A stretch of DNA of 64,000 nucleotides from CAVUCH01 sp963697705 (lineage in GTDB: Bacteria > Acidobacteriota > Vicinamibacteria > Vicinamibacterales > JAENWD01): NCBI GenBank assembly GCA_963697705.1, contig CAVOPA010000019.1, positions 310,001 through 374,000 on the forward strand. Direction: 5' to 3'. The notes beneath the pieces were generated by a model. That model searched no databases. It saw nothing but the letters and a program-made list of their open reading frames with translations, and was not told where the DNA came from. Below, one piece after another: positions 18,654 through 28,147 of this stretch. The stretch's first letter is position 1, and each line of letters begins with the position of its first letter. A program made the translations under genes and the position numbers.

Positions 18654-20146
18654 GCCGCTTCATCCTTGCGCTCGATCAGGGCACCACGTCGAGCCGTGCG
18701 ATCGTATTCCGGCACGACGGCGCGATCGTGTCGGTGGCGCAGCAGGAGTTCGAGCAGATCTTTCCGGGACCCGGCGAGGTGGAACACGATCCGGAAGCCA
18801 TCTGGACATCGCAGGTGACCGTTGCCCGGGAGGCGCTTGCGAAGGCGGGGCTGTCGGCGGCAGACATCGCGGCGCTCGGCATCACCAACCAGCGCGAGAC
18901 GGCGATCATCTGGGATCGTGCGACCGGGAAGCCCGTGGCGAATGCGATCGTCTGGCAGAGCCGGATCAGCGCGCCAATCTGTGAGCGGTTGAAGCGGGCG
19001 GGGCTCGAGGCGATGTTCCGGGCGAAGACCGGGCTGGTGCTCGATCCGTACTTCTCGGGCACGAAGCTCACACACATGCTCGACACGATCCCCGGCCTGC
19101 GCGCCCGGGCCGAGCGCGGCGACGTCCTCTTCGGAACCGTGGACTCATTCCTCATCTGGCGCCTGACCGGCGGCCGCGCCCACGTCACCGACGTGAGCAA
19201 TGCCAGCCGCACGCTCCTCTTCAACATCCACACGCTCGAGTGGGACGACGAGCTGCTGCGTGCGCTCGGCGTGCCGCGCGCGATGCTCCCCGCCGTGAGG
19301 GGATCGAGCGAGCATTACGGCGATACCGACCCGGCGCTCTTCGGCCACGCCGTGCCGATCACGGGCGCCGCGGGCGATCAGCAGGCGGCGCTCTTCGGTC
19401 AGGCGTGCTTTGCGCCGGGCAGCGCGAAGAACACGTACGGCACCGGCTGCTTCATGCTGCTCAATACGGGTTCGCACGCCGTGCCGTCGCAGAACGGCCT
19501 CTTGACCACGATCGCGTGGAAGATTGGCGCTGAGGTGACCTACGCGCTCGAGGGCGCCGTCTTCATCGCGGGCGCCGCGGTGCAGTGGGTCCGGGACGGC
19601 CTGAAGGCGATTCAGAGCTCTGCAGAAGTGGAGCAGCTGGCGGCGACGGTGGAAGACGCCGAAGGCGTCTACCTCGTGCCGGCGTTCGTCGGCCTCGGCG
19701 CGCCGTACTGGGACCCGTACGCGCGCGGGCTCATCATCGGCATCACCCGTAACACCCGGATGGGCCACATCGCGCGCGCGACCGTCGACTCGATGGCCTA
19801 CCAGACGCGCGATCTTCTCGCCCTGATGCAGGCGGAAGCCGGCCTGCAGCTCTCGGCGCTGCGAGTGGATGGCGGCGCCGCCGCCAACAACGCCCTGCTG
19901 CAGTTCCAGGCCGACATCCTCCACGTGCCGGTTCATCGTCCCGTCGTTGCCGAGACGACCGCTCTTGGTGCCGCGTACCTTGCGGGGCTCGCCGTCGGCT
20001 ACTGGGCCGGCCCGGAGGACGTGACGAACAATTGGGTGCTCGACCGCGAGTTCACGCCGGCGATGGACGAGACGCGCCGGGAGCGGCTGTATCGGGGCTG
20101 GAAGAAAGCGGTTGCTCGATCGCTCGACTGGGAAGTGCCTGGGTAG
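18650..20146 (+). CDS. glpK: glycerol kinase
   Basis: Phosphorylates glycerol to sn-glycerol 3-phosphate, trapping what GlpF admits. The 498 residues match the family. FILALDQGTTSSRAIVF is the N-terminal phosphate-1 motif. ITNQRETAIIWDRATGKPV and WQSRIS follow, with GAAGDQQAALFGQ and GTGCFMLLNTG in the middle and RVDGGAAANNALLQFQADI near the end. No glpD or glpR is adjacent. A hairpin and a REP follow the stop. Confidence 0.96.
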   Translation: MSRFILALDQGTTSSRAIVFRHDGAIVSVAQQEFEQIFPGPGEVEHDPEAIWTSQVTVAREALAKAGLSAADIAALGITNQRETAIIWDRATGKPVANAIVWQSRISAPICERLKRAGLEAMFRAKTGLVLDPYFSGTKLTHMLDTIPGLRARAERGDVLFGTVDSFLIWRLTGGRAHVTDVSNASRTLLFNIHTLEWDDELLRALGVPRAMLPAVRGSSEHYGDTDPALFGHAVPITGAAGDQQAALFGQACFAPGSAKNTYGTGCFMLLNTGSHAVPSQNGLLTTIAWKIGAEVTYALEGAVFIAGAAVQWVRDGLKAIQSSAEVEQLAATVEDAEGVYLVPAFVGLGAPYWDPYARGLIIGITRNTRMGHIARATVDSMAYQTRDLLALMQAEAGLQLSALRVDGGAAANNALLQFQADILHVPVHRPVVAETTALGAAYLAGLAVGYWAGPEDVTNNWVLDREFTPAMDETRRERLYRGWKKAVARSLDWEVPG

Positions 20147-20149
20147 CAG

Positions 20150-20202
20150 GACGGGCGGACAATACAGAATGCACAATTGCACGTTGCACGATGCAGTGCA
20201 AC
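20150..20202. terminator. heptad repeat and hairpin after glpK
   Basis: GTTGCAC (20183-20189) pairs with GTGCAAC (20196-20202) around a 6-base loop. The preceding bases step in sevens (TGCACAA, TTGCACG, TTGCACG, ATGCAGT), the same periodicity as the other intergenic inverted repeats. There is no U-tract, so termination is only a guess. Confidence 0.4.
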
Positions 20203-20210
20203 GATCGCCC

Positions 20211-20232
20211 GTAGTGCCCGGCCTTCAGCCTG
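20211..20232 (+). repeat. single GTAG REP palindrome
   Basis: GTAGTGCCCGGCCTTCAGCC lies between convergent glpK and aguB. It is the same family as the arrays elsewhere in the window, with a slightly decayed right arm. Confidence 0.6.
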
Positions 20233-20280
20233 TGAACAGACCTACACCCTGACAGAGCTGATGCGCTGCCCCGCGCGGAA

Positions 20281-21168
20281 CTACTTCTTCTGAGTCCGGC
20301 CGTCGTACGTTGTCAGCGGCGCGTACAAGTCGGGCCGGCGGTCCCTGAAGAATCCCATCCCTGCCCTGAAGCTCCGTGCCGCGTCGAGATCGAGCGTTGC
20401 GACAAGGACGGCCTCGTCGGTGCGGTTCGCTTCCGCCAGGATCTCGCCCTGGTAGTCGGCGATGAAGCTCGTGCCGTAGTACGTCTGCTCGTGATCTTCG
20501 ATTCGCTCGGTGCCGACACGGTTGGCCGCGGCGAGATAGCACGAGTTCGACACCGCGTGGCCGATCATCGCGCGGCGCCACAGCACCGACGTGTCGATCG
20601 CACCGGCCTCTTCGGGTTCGGAGCCAATCGCGGTCGGGTAGAGCAGCACCTCCGCGCCCTGAAGAGTCATCGCGCGCGCGCTCTCGGGATACCACTGATC
20701 CCAGCAGATCGCGGCGCCCACCGTGCCCGCCGCCGTGGGGAAGGCCTTGAACCCGGTGTCGCCCGGATTGAAGTAGTACTTCTCCTGGTACCCGGGACCG
20801 TCCGGGATGTGCGACTTGCGGTAGACGCCCAGGATTTCGCCGCTGGCATCGATCATCGCCAGGCTGTTGTAATGCGCCTGCCCACTCCGCTCGAAGAAGC
20901 TTAGCGGCAGCACCACCCCGAGCTCCCGTGCGAGTGCGCAGAAGCGGGGCAGGAACGGGTGCGTGTCGAGCGGGTGGGCGTTGGCGAAAAACGACTCGCG
21001 CTGCACCTGGCACCAGTACAGGTTCTCGAACAGCTCCGGCAGCAGCACCAGCCGCGCTCCGCGAACAGCTGCCTCGCGCACCAGCGCAATCGCATGCTCC
21101 ACGTTGGCGGCCACCGCGTCAGTCATTGCCATCTGCACGACGGCGACGATGGGAGTGCGTGTGGTCAT
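20281..21168 (-). CDS. aguB: N-carbamoylputrescine amidase
   Basis: Hydrolyses N-carbamoylputrescine to putrescine, CO2 and ammonia, the second step of agmatine breakdown. The 295-residue nitrilase-fold protein has the Glu-Lys-Cys triad in LPELFENLYW, YRKSHIPDGPGY and AICWDQWYPE. These flanks are specific to the AguB branch. Its ATG (21168) overlaps the aguA stop in an ATGA arrangement, so the pair is translationally coupled. Confidence 0.95.
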   Translation of the reverse strand: MTTRTPIVAVVQMAMTDAVAANVEHAIALVREAAVRGARLVLLPELFENLYWCQVQRESFFANAHPLDTHPFLPRFCALARELGVVLPLSFFERSGQAHYNSLAMIDASGEILGVYRKSHIPDGPGYQEKYYFNPGDTGFKAFPTAAGTVGAAICWDQWYPESARAMTLQGAEVLLYPTAIGSEPEEAGAIDTSVLWRRAMIGHAVSNSCYLAAANRVGTERIEDHEQTYYGTSFIADYQGEILAEANRTDEAVLVATLDLDAARSFRAGMGFFRDRRPDLYAPLTTYDGRTQKK

Positions 21169-22209
21169 ATGTCGCTCGTGACGACGCCGGTCGGCTGCTG
21201 CTGCGTCACGCAATGGAAGGCGCCGCCGCCGGTGATCAGGTGGCGCGCCATGACGCCGCGCACGTCGCGCTCAGGAAAGAGCGGCCGCAGAATGTCGAGC
21301 GCACGTTCGTCGTTGGTATCGCCGTAGACCGGGACGATGACGGCGCCGTTCGCGATGTAGAAGTTCGCGTACGTGAGCGGGAGGCGATGTCCGTCGAACT
21401 CCACGCGCATCCGCGGCAGCGGCAGCTCGATGACCCGGAAGCGCTGCCCGTCCGCGTCGGTGAAGCCGCGCAGCCGTTCCAGATTCATCATCGTCGTCTC
21501 GTAGTTCGCATCCGCGCGATCCTCGCACGTGACGGTCACGATTGTCTTCGTGTCGGTGAAGCGCGTAATGGTGTCGATGTGGCCGTCGGTGTGGTCGCCC
21601 TCGAGCCCGGTGTCGAGCCACAGCACGTCGGGTGTGCCCAGGTATGCGGCGAGCAGCGCCTCGATCTCGCTTTCCGAGAGACTCGGGTTCCGCATGGGCG
21701 AGAGCAGGCACTGCCTGGTCGTGAGGACGGTGCCGGCGCCGTTCACCTCGATCGAGCCACCTTCGAGGACGGCCCGGGTGTCCGCGGTCGATGTGCCCAG
21801 GATGCGGGCGACGTGGCGCGGCACGTCGTTATCAGCGGCGGCGTTGTATTTGCCGCCCCAGCCGTTGAACTCCCAGTTGACGAGCCGCAGGCGCCCTTCC
21901 CGCCCCACGAAGATCGGGCCGCTGTCCCGGAGCCACACATCATCGTAGGGCACACGGTGGAGCCGGACGTTTGCGCCGCCGAGCCGGGACGCGGCGTCCG
22001 CCTCCGCCTCACCATCGCGGACGAGCAGTTCGACCGGCTCGCCCGCGGCAATCGCGCGCACCAGGCCGGCGAACTCCAGGCGTACCGGCGCGAGCTCCCC
22101 CAGCCACAGCTCGTCGTCTGCACGGCCACGCCATCCAGGTGGCCGCGTGCGGACTCCATTCGGCGGGCATTGCGAAACCATGATCGCTGGTGAGGAGCGT
22201 GCGAGACAT
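21165..22209 (-). CDS. aguA: agmatine deiminase, with a frame break near the N-terminus
   Basis: Converts agmatine to N-carbamoylputrescine. The body shows the family motifs VPYDDVWLRDSGPIF, NWEFNGWGGKYN, LEGGSIEVNG, GDHTDGHIDTITRF and the C-terminal GGGAFHCVTQQQP with the catalytic cysteine. The conserved opening MPAEWSPHAATWMAWP lies in another frame. One extra base near 22122 (coding T in CCG-T-GCA) separates it from ADDELWLGELAPVR. The true start is probably 22209 or 22170. A TACGTT box sits 8 bases before the ATG at 22209. The break may be a sequencing insertion or a real inactivating change. Confidence 0.88.
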
Positions 22210-22509
22210 GCATTTTCAACGTATCACGTCGCCTTCGTGTGGGAAATTCAGCCCAGATCGAGGCAGCGGACTGCAGTCCGCTCACGCCGCAGGGCCATCA
22301 GCCGGCTGCGCCCAGCGGAGAAGGGCGGCCGCTCGGGACTGCGGCTGAACAGACTGTGGTCTGCACGGCGCCGATCGCGGCGCACGTGCACGACGAGAAG
22401 TGCAGGTCGGAGCGAAACTCCGGGCACTGAGCCCCGAAACTCACCGCCAGATACTCTCGAGCTTGAAGCGCTCTGACGCTCGCGCACATGATGCGCGGAG
22501 GAGAACTGC
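22210..22509. promoter_or_regulatory. divergent aguA / rodZ spacer with two palindromes
   Basis: No gene is seen. AGCGGACTGCAGTCCGCT (22265-22282) is a perfect 18-bp palindrome with no loop. At 22399-22428 a second hairpin pairs AGTGC with GCACT and GGAG with CTCC around CGAAA. A GGAGGAGA ribosome site precedes rodZ. The palindromes may be operators or solitary REP-like elements. Confidence 0.4.
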
Positions 22510-23304
22510 ATGGGGGTGGGACGCTGGCTGCGGCACGCACGCGAAAAAAGAGGGCTCTCGATGGCGGAGGTCGCCGCGCGGACGAAGATTCCGCTGCGGC
22601 AGCTCGCGGCGCTCGAGGCCGAAGAATACGGGACCCTGCCGGGTGGGATCTTCGTCCGCGGACACATCCGGGCGACCGCCAAAGCGGTGGGGCTCGATCC
22701 AACGGAAGTGACCGAGCATTTCGAGGAAGAGACAAAGCCGCCCGCTGTCGTGGCGGTACCGCCCGAGAGTCCCGAGGGCGACCGGGGGCCGCGTCTGCGC
22801 ATGGCAGCAGAGCCGCGCCAATCCAAGCCCAATCGGCATATGGTCGCTGCGCTCCTGATCCTGCTCTCGATCGTGCTCGCGATTGCCTGGTTCGGACGCG
22901 AGCGCGACGCGGCTCCCTCGTCGCAGAATGAGGCAGCGTCGCAAGGCCGCGTGGCGGCCCTCGACGTCCCCGGCAGCGCGGCCGACCCTGCTCAGGAGCC
23001 CCGGGCCGTCGTCACGACCGGGCAGCTCAACGCTGATCGGCCGGACGGCGTGATGGTGTTGCTGGAGGCTCAGCGCGTCTGCCGGGTGTCGCTCACCGTC
23101 GATGGCCAGCGCGTGTCGTACCGGATGCAGCCTGGGGAGAGAGTGACAGCGCAAATGCATCAGCGGGCAGCGGTGCGGACCGGTGACGCGGGTGCGCTGA
23201 TGCTCTCGATTGCCGGAGGGCCGCCGCAGCCGCTCGGCGCCGCCGGAGCCATCGCGAACATTGAGTTCACGCCCGACGACTACTCGCGGCTGATTTCCCG
23301 TTGA
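22510..23304 (+). CDS. rodZ: RodZ-like cell-shape protein (HTH, TM, DUF4115)
   Basis: A 264-residue bitopic membrane protein. Residues 4-72 form the RodZ-type helix-turn-helix (LRHAREKRGLSMAEVAART, then LAALEAEEYGTLPGGIFVRG), which in E. coli binds MreB rather than DNA. A linker is followed by one transmembrane helix (about 110-129). The periplasmic part carries a DUF4115-like beta domain (VMVLLEAQRVCRVSLTVDG). SD GGAGGAGA supports the ATG at 22510. It is convergent with clpA. Confidence 0.85.
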   Translation: MGVGRWLRHAREKRGLSMAEVAARTKIPLRQLAALEAEEYGTLPGGIFVRGHIRATAKAVGLDPTEVTEHFEEETKPPAVVAVPPESPEGDRGPRLRMAAEPRQSKPNRHMVAALLILLSIVLAIAWFGRERDAAPSSQNEAASQGRVAALDVPGSAADPAQEPRAVVTTGQLNADRPDGVMVLLEAQRVCRVSLTVDGQRVSYRMQPGERVTAQMHQRAAVRTGDAGALMLSIAGGPPQPLGAAGAIANIEFTPDDYSRLISR

Positions 23305-23316
23305 AGCGTCGCCTGG

Positions 23317-23430
23317 GCCCGCCTGAAGGCGGGCACTACGGGAGCGCCCGCCTGAGGCGGGCACTACAGAAGCGCCGCTCGGCTGAAGGGGGCACTACGG
23401 GAGCGAGCCCCGCCTGAGGCTTACCGGGCC
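23317..23430 (-). repeat. tandem array of four inverted-orientation REPs, 29-30 bp step
   Basis: Units begin at 23317, 23346, 23375 and 23407. Copies 1-3 end in CACTAC (reverse of the GTAG head) with a six-base GGGAGC / AGAAGC spacer; the fourth ends in a decayed TTACC. The stem is GCCCGCCTGAAGGCGGGC in the first copy. Copies 3 and 4 are decayed. The array lies between convergent rodZ and clpA. Confidence 0.78.
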
Positions 23431-23441
23431 AGGCCGTCAAC

Positions 23442-25968
23442 TCACGCGTAGCTGAACGTGAGCTTGTCGGCAGCCGCATCCAGCACGATCGTCACCGTGC
23501 CGCCGTTCTCGAGCCTGCCGAACAGGATCTCGTCCGTCAGCGGATCGCGCACTTCACGCTGGATGACGCGGGCGAGCGGCCGCGCGCCAAACACCGGATC
23601 GAATCCCTTCACACCGAGCCAGGCGCGAGCGTCGGGCTCGAGCGCGATCGCAATCCGCCGCTCGGCGAGCTGCGCTTCGAGCTGCAGGATGAACTTGCTG
23701 ACGATCGTCTCCATGACAACAGGGGAGAGTGGTTTGAACGTGACGATCGCATCGAGCCGATTGCGGAACTCCGGCGTGAACATCTTCTCGACGGCTGACT
23801 TCGAGCGTGCGTCGGCGTTCTTCTGGCGCGTCTGCTCCCGGTGCGCCTGCGTGCCGACGCCTTCGTTGAACCCGATGATCCCGGCCGACAGCTCGCGCGA
23901 GCCGGCGTTCGACGTCATGATCAGCACCACGTGCCGGAAGTCGGCCTTGCGGCCGTTGTTGTCGGTCAGCGTGGCGTGGTCCATCACCTGCAGCAGAACG
24001 TTCAGCACATCCGGGTGCGCCTTCTCGATCTCGTCCATCAGCACGACGCTGTACGGGTTGTTGCGCACGGCGTCGACGAGCAGGCCCCCTTGCTCGAAGC
24101 CGACGTATCCGGGCGGTGCGCCGACGAGGCGAGCCACGGCGTGCTTCTCCATGTACTCGCTCATGTCGTAGCGCGTGAACTCGTTCCCCAAGTGGATGGC
24201 GAGCTGTTTCGCCAGCTCCGTCTTGCCCACGCCGGTTGGACCGGTGAAAAGGAAACACCCGGCCGGGCGGTCGGGCTGCCCGAGGCCGGCGCTCGACCGC
24301 TTGATGGCGGATGCAACGAGGTGCACGGCCTCTTCCTGTCCAAACACGACACGGCCCAGCGACTCTTCGAGCGTGCGCAGCTTGTGTTTGTCGGACGCAG
24401 AAGCCTGGCGGTCGGGGATGTTGGCCATGCGCGCGACGATACGCTCGATCTCGCGCACGTCGACAGTGGACGGGATGTCGGCTTCTGACTGCAAGCTCGG
24501 GGCTGCGGGATCTGCTCCCGGCGAACTCGGAGGCGCGTTCCGCCGGACTGAAGTCGGGCCTTACGGCGTAGTCACGGACTCTGCTCGGCGGCTCGGCTCG
24601 CTCCGGTTCTCTTGCGGTGAGGTCGCCGAACGCGATCGCTTCATCGTCGGTCCTTGATACCTCATCGCTCTCCGCCAGGCGCTCGTGTCCCGCCGCGGAA
24701 GCCGCCGCGTCGCCGGCTTCGATCCGGGTCATGGCGCCGGCTTCATCGAGCAGATCGATCGCGCTGTCGGGCAGGCGCAGGTCGCGCAGGTGGCGGGCCG
24801 CGAGCCGCGCGGCGGCATCGATCGCCTCGTCGGTGTAGCGGACGCGGTGGTGTTCCTCGTAGCGACGCTGCAGGCCTTTGAGGATGCGGACGGTCTCCTC
24901 GACGGTGGGCTCGTCGATCGACACCTTCTGCAGGCGCCTGGCGAGCGCGCGGTCGCGTTCGATGTGCTTGAACTCCTCGAATGTCGTCGACCCGATCACG
25001 CGCAGCTCGCCCGCAACCAGCACGGGCTTGATCAGTGCCGCCAGGTCCATGGTGCCGCCGGTCGTGGCACCGGCGCCCACGGTTGTGTGAATCTCGTCGA
25101 TGAACAGCACCGGGTTGGCCCGCCGGGCGAGCGCGCCGATGACGGCTTTGAACCGCTCCTCGAAGTCGCCGCGGAATCGGGTGCCGGCCAGCAGCGCCGT
25201 CGAATCGAGCGCGAAGACCTCCGCACCCTTGAGCGGCGCTGGAACTTGCGGCTCCAGCAGGCGCAACGCGAGGCCCTCGGCCATCGCTGTCTTGCCCACA
25301 CCGGGCTCGCCCACGAACACCGGATTGTTCTTGCGGCGGCGGCAGAGGATCTGGATCGTCCGCTGCAGTTCCTTGACGCGCCCGATCAGCGGATCGAGCT
25401 TGCCGGCTGCGGCGCGCTCGCTCAGGTTGATCGTGTACGCGGCGAGCGGGTTTCGTGCCGTCGCACTCTCCTCGTCGTCATCGCCCTGCTTGCCGGGATG
25501 GCGCAGCTCGCCAGGCTCGTCCTCGTGCGGCACGGGCACCTTGCTGATCCCGTGCGAGATGTAGTTGAGGACGTCGAGCCTGGTGACACCCTGCGCGGCG
25601 AGCAGCTGTGCCGCGTAGGACTTCTGCTCCTGGAGCATCGCGGCGAGGACGTCCCCGGCCCGCACTTCATCGCGTCCTGCGCTCTGCACGTGGAGGACCG
25701 CCGTCTGCAGCACGCGCCGGAAGGCGAGCGTCTGCTCCGGCTCGCGGCTGCGGCCGCGGCTGAACTGCTCCAGGGATTTCGTGAGATACGCGTCGAGATC
25801 GATCCGGAGCTGCCGCAGATCCACACCGACCGCGGTGAGGATCCCTTCGCCTTCGGCATCGTGCGCGAGGGCGTACAGGAGATGCTCGAGCGTCAGGTGC
25901 GTGTGCCGACGCGAGCCTGCCTCGCGGTGGGCGATCGTGAGAATGACTTCGAGAGTGGGACTGAACAT
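23442..25968 (-). CDS. clpA: ATP-dependent Clp protease ATP-binding subunit ClpA, frame broken between the two AAA+ domains
   Basis: The unfoldase partner of ClpP; with ClpS it handles N-degron substrates. The N-terminal part (start 25968, MFSPTLEVILTIAHREA) has the Clp repeat domain and AAA-1 with Walker A GEPGVGKTA (Lys226) and VLFIDEIHTTVG. The C-terminal part, in another frame, has LRTLEESLGRVVFGQEEAVH, Walker A GPTGVGKTE, VVLMDEIEKAHPDV and FDPVFGARPLARVIQ. The frames switch between about 24560 and 24494, in a linker unusually long and rich in Ser/Ala/Pro/Arg. A REP-like palindrome (24542-24564) lies in that linker and supplies a TAA in the second frame. Without correction the gene makes two halves. 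Confidence 0.85.
24542..24564 (-). repeat. REP-like palindrome inside clpA
   Basis: The 23 bases match the REP found elsewhere at 18 positions and keep the stem (CCGGACT opposite AGTCGGG) through paired changes. The element sits in the coding region of the interdomain linker of ClpA. In the upstream frame it is translated as part of VRPDFSPA. Confidence 0.5.
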
Positions 25969-26086
25969 AAGGGAACTGACGCTCTGGGCTTTGGGGTACC
26001 GGCTCCGGCAATCGTCTCGAGTGGCCGGGGCGTTCATCCGGTGAACGGCTGTGTGCGCCTACCGCATACCTGGGGGCGCGACCAGA

Positions 26087-26401
26087 CTACTCCTCTTCGA
26101 TCACCGCCTTGAGCGGATAGCCGGCGGTTTCCGCAAGCTGTTCGGTGGCTGCCACGCGGGTTTCGGCGACGTCGAACGGATACACGCCGCAGATGCCCCG
26201 GCCCTCGGTGTGGACCTGCATCATGATCCGGTAGGCCTCGGCCGGGCCCTTGTCATAGATCGACTCGAGCAGGTGAACGACGAACTCCATCGGCGTGTAG
26301 TCGTCGTTGAGCAGGACGACTTTCCACATCGACGGCTCTTTGGTCTCGGTGCGCGTGCGCTCCTTGACGGCGCCGCCTGTCTTGGGTGCGTTGTCGGGCA
26401 T
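26087..26401 (-). CDS. clpS: ClpS adaptor protein
   Basis: Delivers N-degron proteins to ClpAP. The core WKVVLLNDDYTPMEFVVHLLE contains the DD and the hydrophobic pocket. RIMMQVHTEGRGICGVYPFDVAETR is the second family signature. It sits just upstream of clpA on the same strand, the usual order. I use the ATG at 26401 (MPDNAP, 104 residues) because it matches family length. An in-frame ATG at 26428 overlaps a TACAAT box that may be the promoter. Confidence 0.93.
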   Translation of the reverse strand: MPDNAPKTGGAVKERTRTETKEPSMWKVVLLNDDYTPMEFVVHLLESIYDKGPAEAYRIMMQVHTEGRGICGVYPFDVAETRVAATEQLAETAGYPLKAVIEEE

Positions 26402-26469
26402 GTCGGCTGTGGGCCGGGTTGATTCCATTGTACCAGCGTGCGTCTACCGACGTTCGCGATATGATCGCC

Positions 26470-26768
26470 CGCACTCAAGGGGCGTCGCTATACTCGGGAC
26501 CGTGTGATCACGCGAAGCGCCCGCCTTCAGAGCCGTGAACAATCGGTTTTAAGTCGTGGGTTCTGGTTCTTGAGATTCTGTAGTGCCCGCCTTTAGGCGG
26601 GCTCGTGACAACGACGGCCGGATGAATTTTCGGTCAGGGCCCGCCTGATTCAGGCGGGCAGGCGCTATTCTCGGGATCGTATGACCACGCGTAGTGCCTG
26701 CCTTCAGGCGGGCCGGCGCTATTCTCGGGACCGTGTGACCACGCGTAGTGCCCGCCTTCAGGCGGGCC
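26470..26768 (+). repeat. REP array with 54-bp step in the divergent clpS / LarA-like spacer
   Basis: GTAG heads at 26691 and 26745 are exactly 54 bases apart. Each is followed by a CTTCAGGCGGGC-type stem, and the spacer between them contains CGCTATTCTCGGGACCGTG. Related copies of that spacer lie at 26484 and 26666, and another REP starts at 26580. No gene lies in 26429-26823. The spacer copies carry hexamers resembling -10 boxes (TATACT, TATTCT). Confidence 0.7.
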
Positions 26769-26823
26769 GGCGGTACACTCGAGCCGAGACGTTTTGTCGT
26801 TTCACGACACGCATGGAGGTGAC

Positions 26824-28059
26824 ATGCCGCAACTGACGCGTCCCCGGCAGCTGCGCGTCCGCCAGCGGCTCGTCGCAGAGCCGCTCGCCGACCCGTCGAC
26901 AACCCTTGTCGATCGCCTGTCGCGGCTCGAAGCCGACGGGTGGCACGGGCAGCGTGTGGCCGTCGCGCTCGGAAGCCGCGGAATTGCAGGCATCCTTCCC
27001 GTGGCCCGCACGCTTCTCGAGTGGCTTCATTCACGTGGCGCCGAGCCGTTCGTAATCCCGGCCATGGGCAGCCACGGCGGTGCCACGCCTGAGGGTCAAC
27101 GCGAACTGCTCGCGTCGTACGGCCTCACCACCGAGGCGTTGGGCGTCCCGGTTCGGGCGGAGATGGAGACCGACGAAGTCGGCCGCACGCCGGGCGGCAT
27201 TCCGGTCCACCTGTCGCGGGTGGCGCGGGAGGCGGACGCCGTCGTGCTCGTCAACCGCATCAAGCCGCACACCGATTTCGAGAGCCTCACGCTTGGCAGC
27301 GGGCTGCTGAAGATGGCGGCGATCGGACTGGGCAAGAGGGACGGCGCCTCCGCCTGCCACCTCGGCGCAGCCCGTCTGGGCTACGAGGCGGCGCTGACCG
27401 AGGTGGCGGAGGCCGTGCTCGCATGCACGCCGCGCCTGTACGGCGTCGGGCTGCTGGAGGACGGCACGCACCAGCTCGCGCGGCTCGAGGTGCTGCGTGG
27501 GCACGAGTTCGCGCGCGATGAGCCGGCGCTGCTCCAGCAGGCGCGCGCCTGGATGCCCGCGTTGCCGTTCGCCGAGGTGGACGTGCTCGTCGTGGACGCG
27601 ATCGGCAAGAACATCAGCGGCGCCGGCATGGACCCGAACATCATCGGCCGCGGCGTGCATGGCGAGCGGATGGCCTTGTGCCGGTCGACGGTGCGGATCA
27701 TCGTCGCCCGCGATCTGACGCCGGAGTCGCACGGCAACGCCACCGGCGTCGGGCTCGCCGACGTGGTGACATCACGGCTCGTGGCCGCGATGGACCCGGC
27801 GATCACCTACACCAACGCGCTCGCCGCGATGAAGATCGTGCCCGTGCGCATCCCGTTTCAGTTCGCGACCGACGACGAATGCCTCTCGGCCGCGTTCCGC
27901 CTGGCGGGCGTGGCGCCCGAGCGCGCGCGCATCCTGCGCATCCGCGACACCCTCGCGCTCGAGCACGTCATCGCTTCGGAGGGTTACTCCCACGAGATCG
28001 ATGGACGCGACGATCTCGAAGTGCTCGGGCCGCTCGAGCCCTGGTCCCTCGAGGCATGA
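26824..28059 (+). CDS. LarA-like (DUF2088) lactate racemase family protein
   Basis: A 411-residue protein whose N-terminal half resembles the DUF2088 domain of the nickel-pincer lactate racemase LarA. It shows VAVALGSRGIAGI, then IPAMGSHGGATPEGQRELL, and later VNRIKPHTDFES and GLLKMAAIGLGKRDGA. The larB/C/E cofactor genes are not in the window, and homologues with other substrates are common, so racemase activity on lactate is not certain. GGAGGTGA directly upstream is a near-perfect ribosome site and fixes the start at 26824. Confidence 0.8.
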   Translation: MPQLTRPRQLRVRQRLVAEPLADPSTTLVDRLSRLEADGWHGQRVAVALGSRGIAGILPVARTLLEWLHSRGAEPFVIPAMGSHGGATPEGQRELLASYGLTTEALGVPVRAEMETDEVGRTPGGIPVHLSRVAREADAVVLVNRIKPHTDFESLTLGSGLLKMAAIGLGKRDGASACHLGAARLGYEAALTEVAEAVLACTPRLYGVGLLEDGTHQLARLEVLRGHEFARDEPALLQQARAWMPALPFAEVDVLVVDAIGKNISGAGMDPNIIGRGVHGERMALCRSTVRIIVARDLTPESHGNATGVGLADVVTSRLVAAMDPAITYTNALAAMKIVPVRIPFQFATDDECLSAAFRLAGVAPERARILRIRDTLALEHVIASEGYSHEIDGRDDLEVLGPLEPWSLEA

Positions 28060-28094
28060 CGTGATAATCCGCCGGATTTGATTGCCACAACGCA

Positions 28095-28128
28095 AAAAGG
28101 GCGGCACCCGTGAGGATGCCGCCCTTTT
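28095..28128. terminator. bidirectional rho-independent terminator
   Basis: AAAAGGGCGGCA and TGCCGCCCTTTT form a perfect 12-bp stem around a 10-base loop, with an A-run on one side and a T-run on the other. It serves both the LarA-like gene and the convergent RNA-binding protein gene, and is the clearest intrinsic terminator in the window. Confidence 0.9.
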
Positions 28129-28147
28129 CTTGTCCGCCGTCGCGTGT

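Noticed and set aside
23554..24494. Continuation of the first clpA frame as a real protein end
   Set aside because: After about 24494 the product is a shadow of the AAA-2 domain in the other frame (Arg-rich, no motifs).
26470..26768. CRISPR-like or phage attachment array
   Set aside because: The 54-bp step is constant because both REP and spacer are repeated, which is a tandem duplication.
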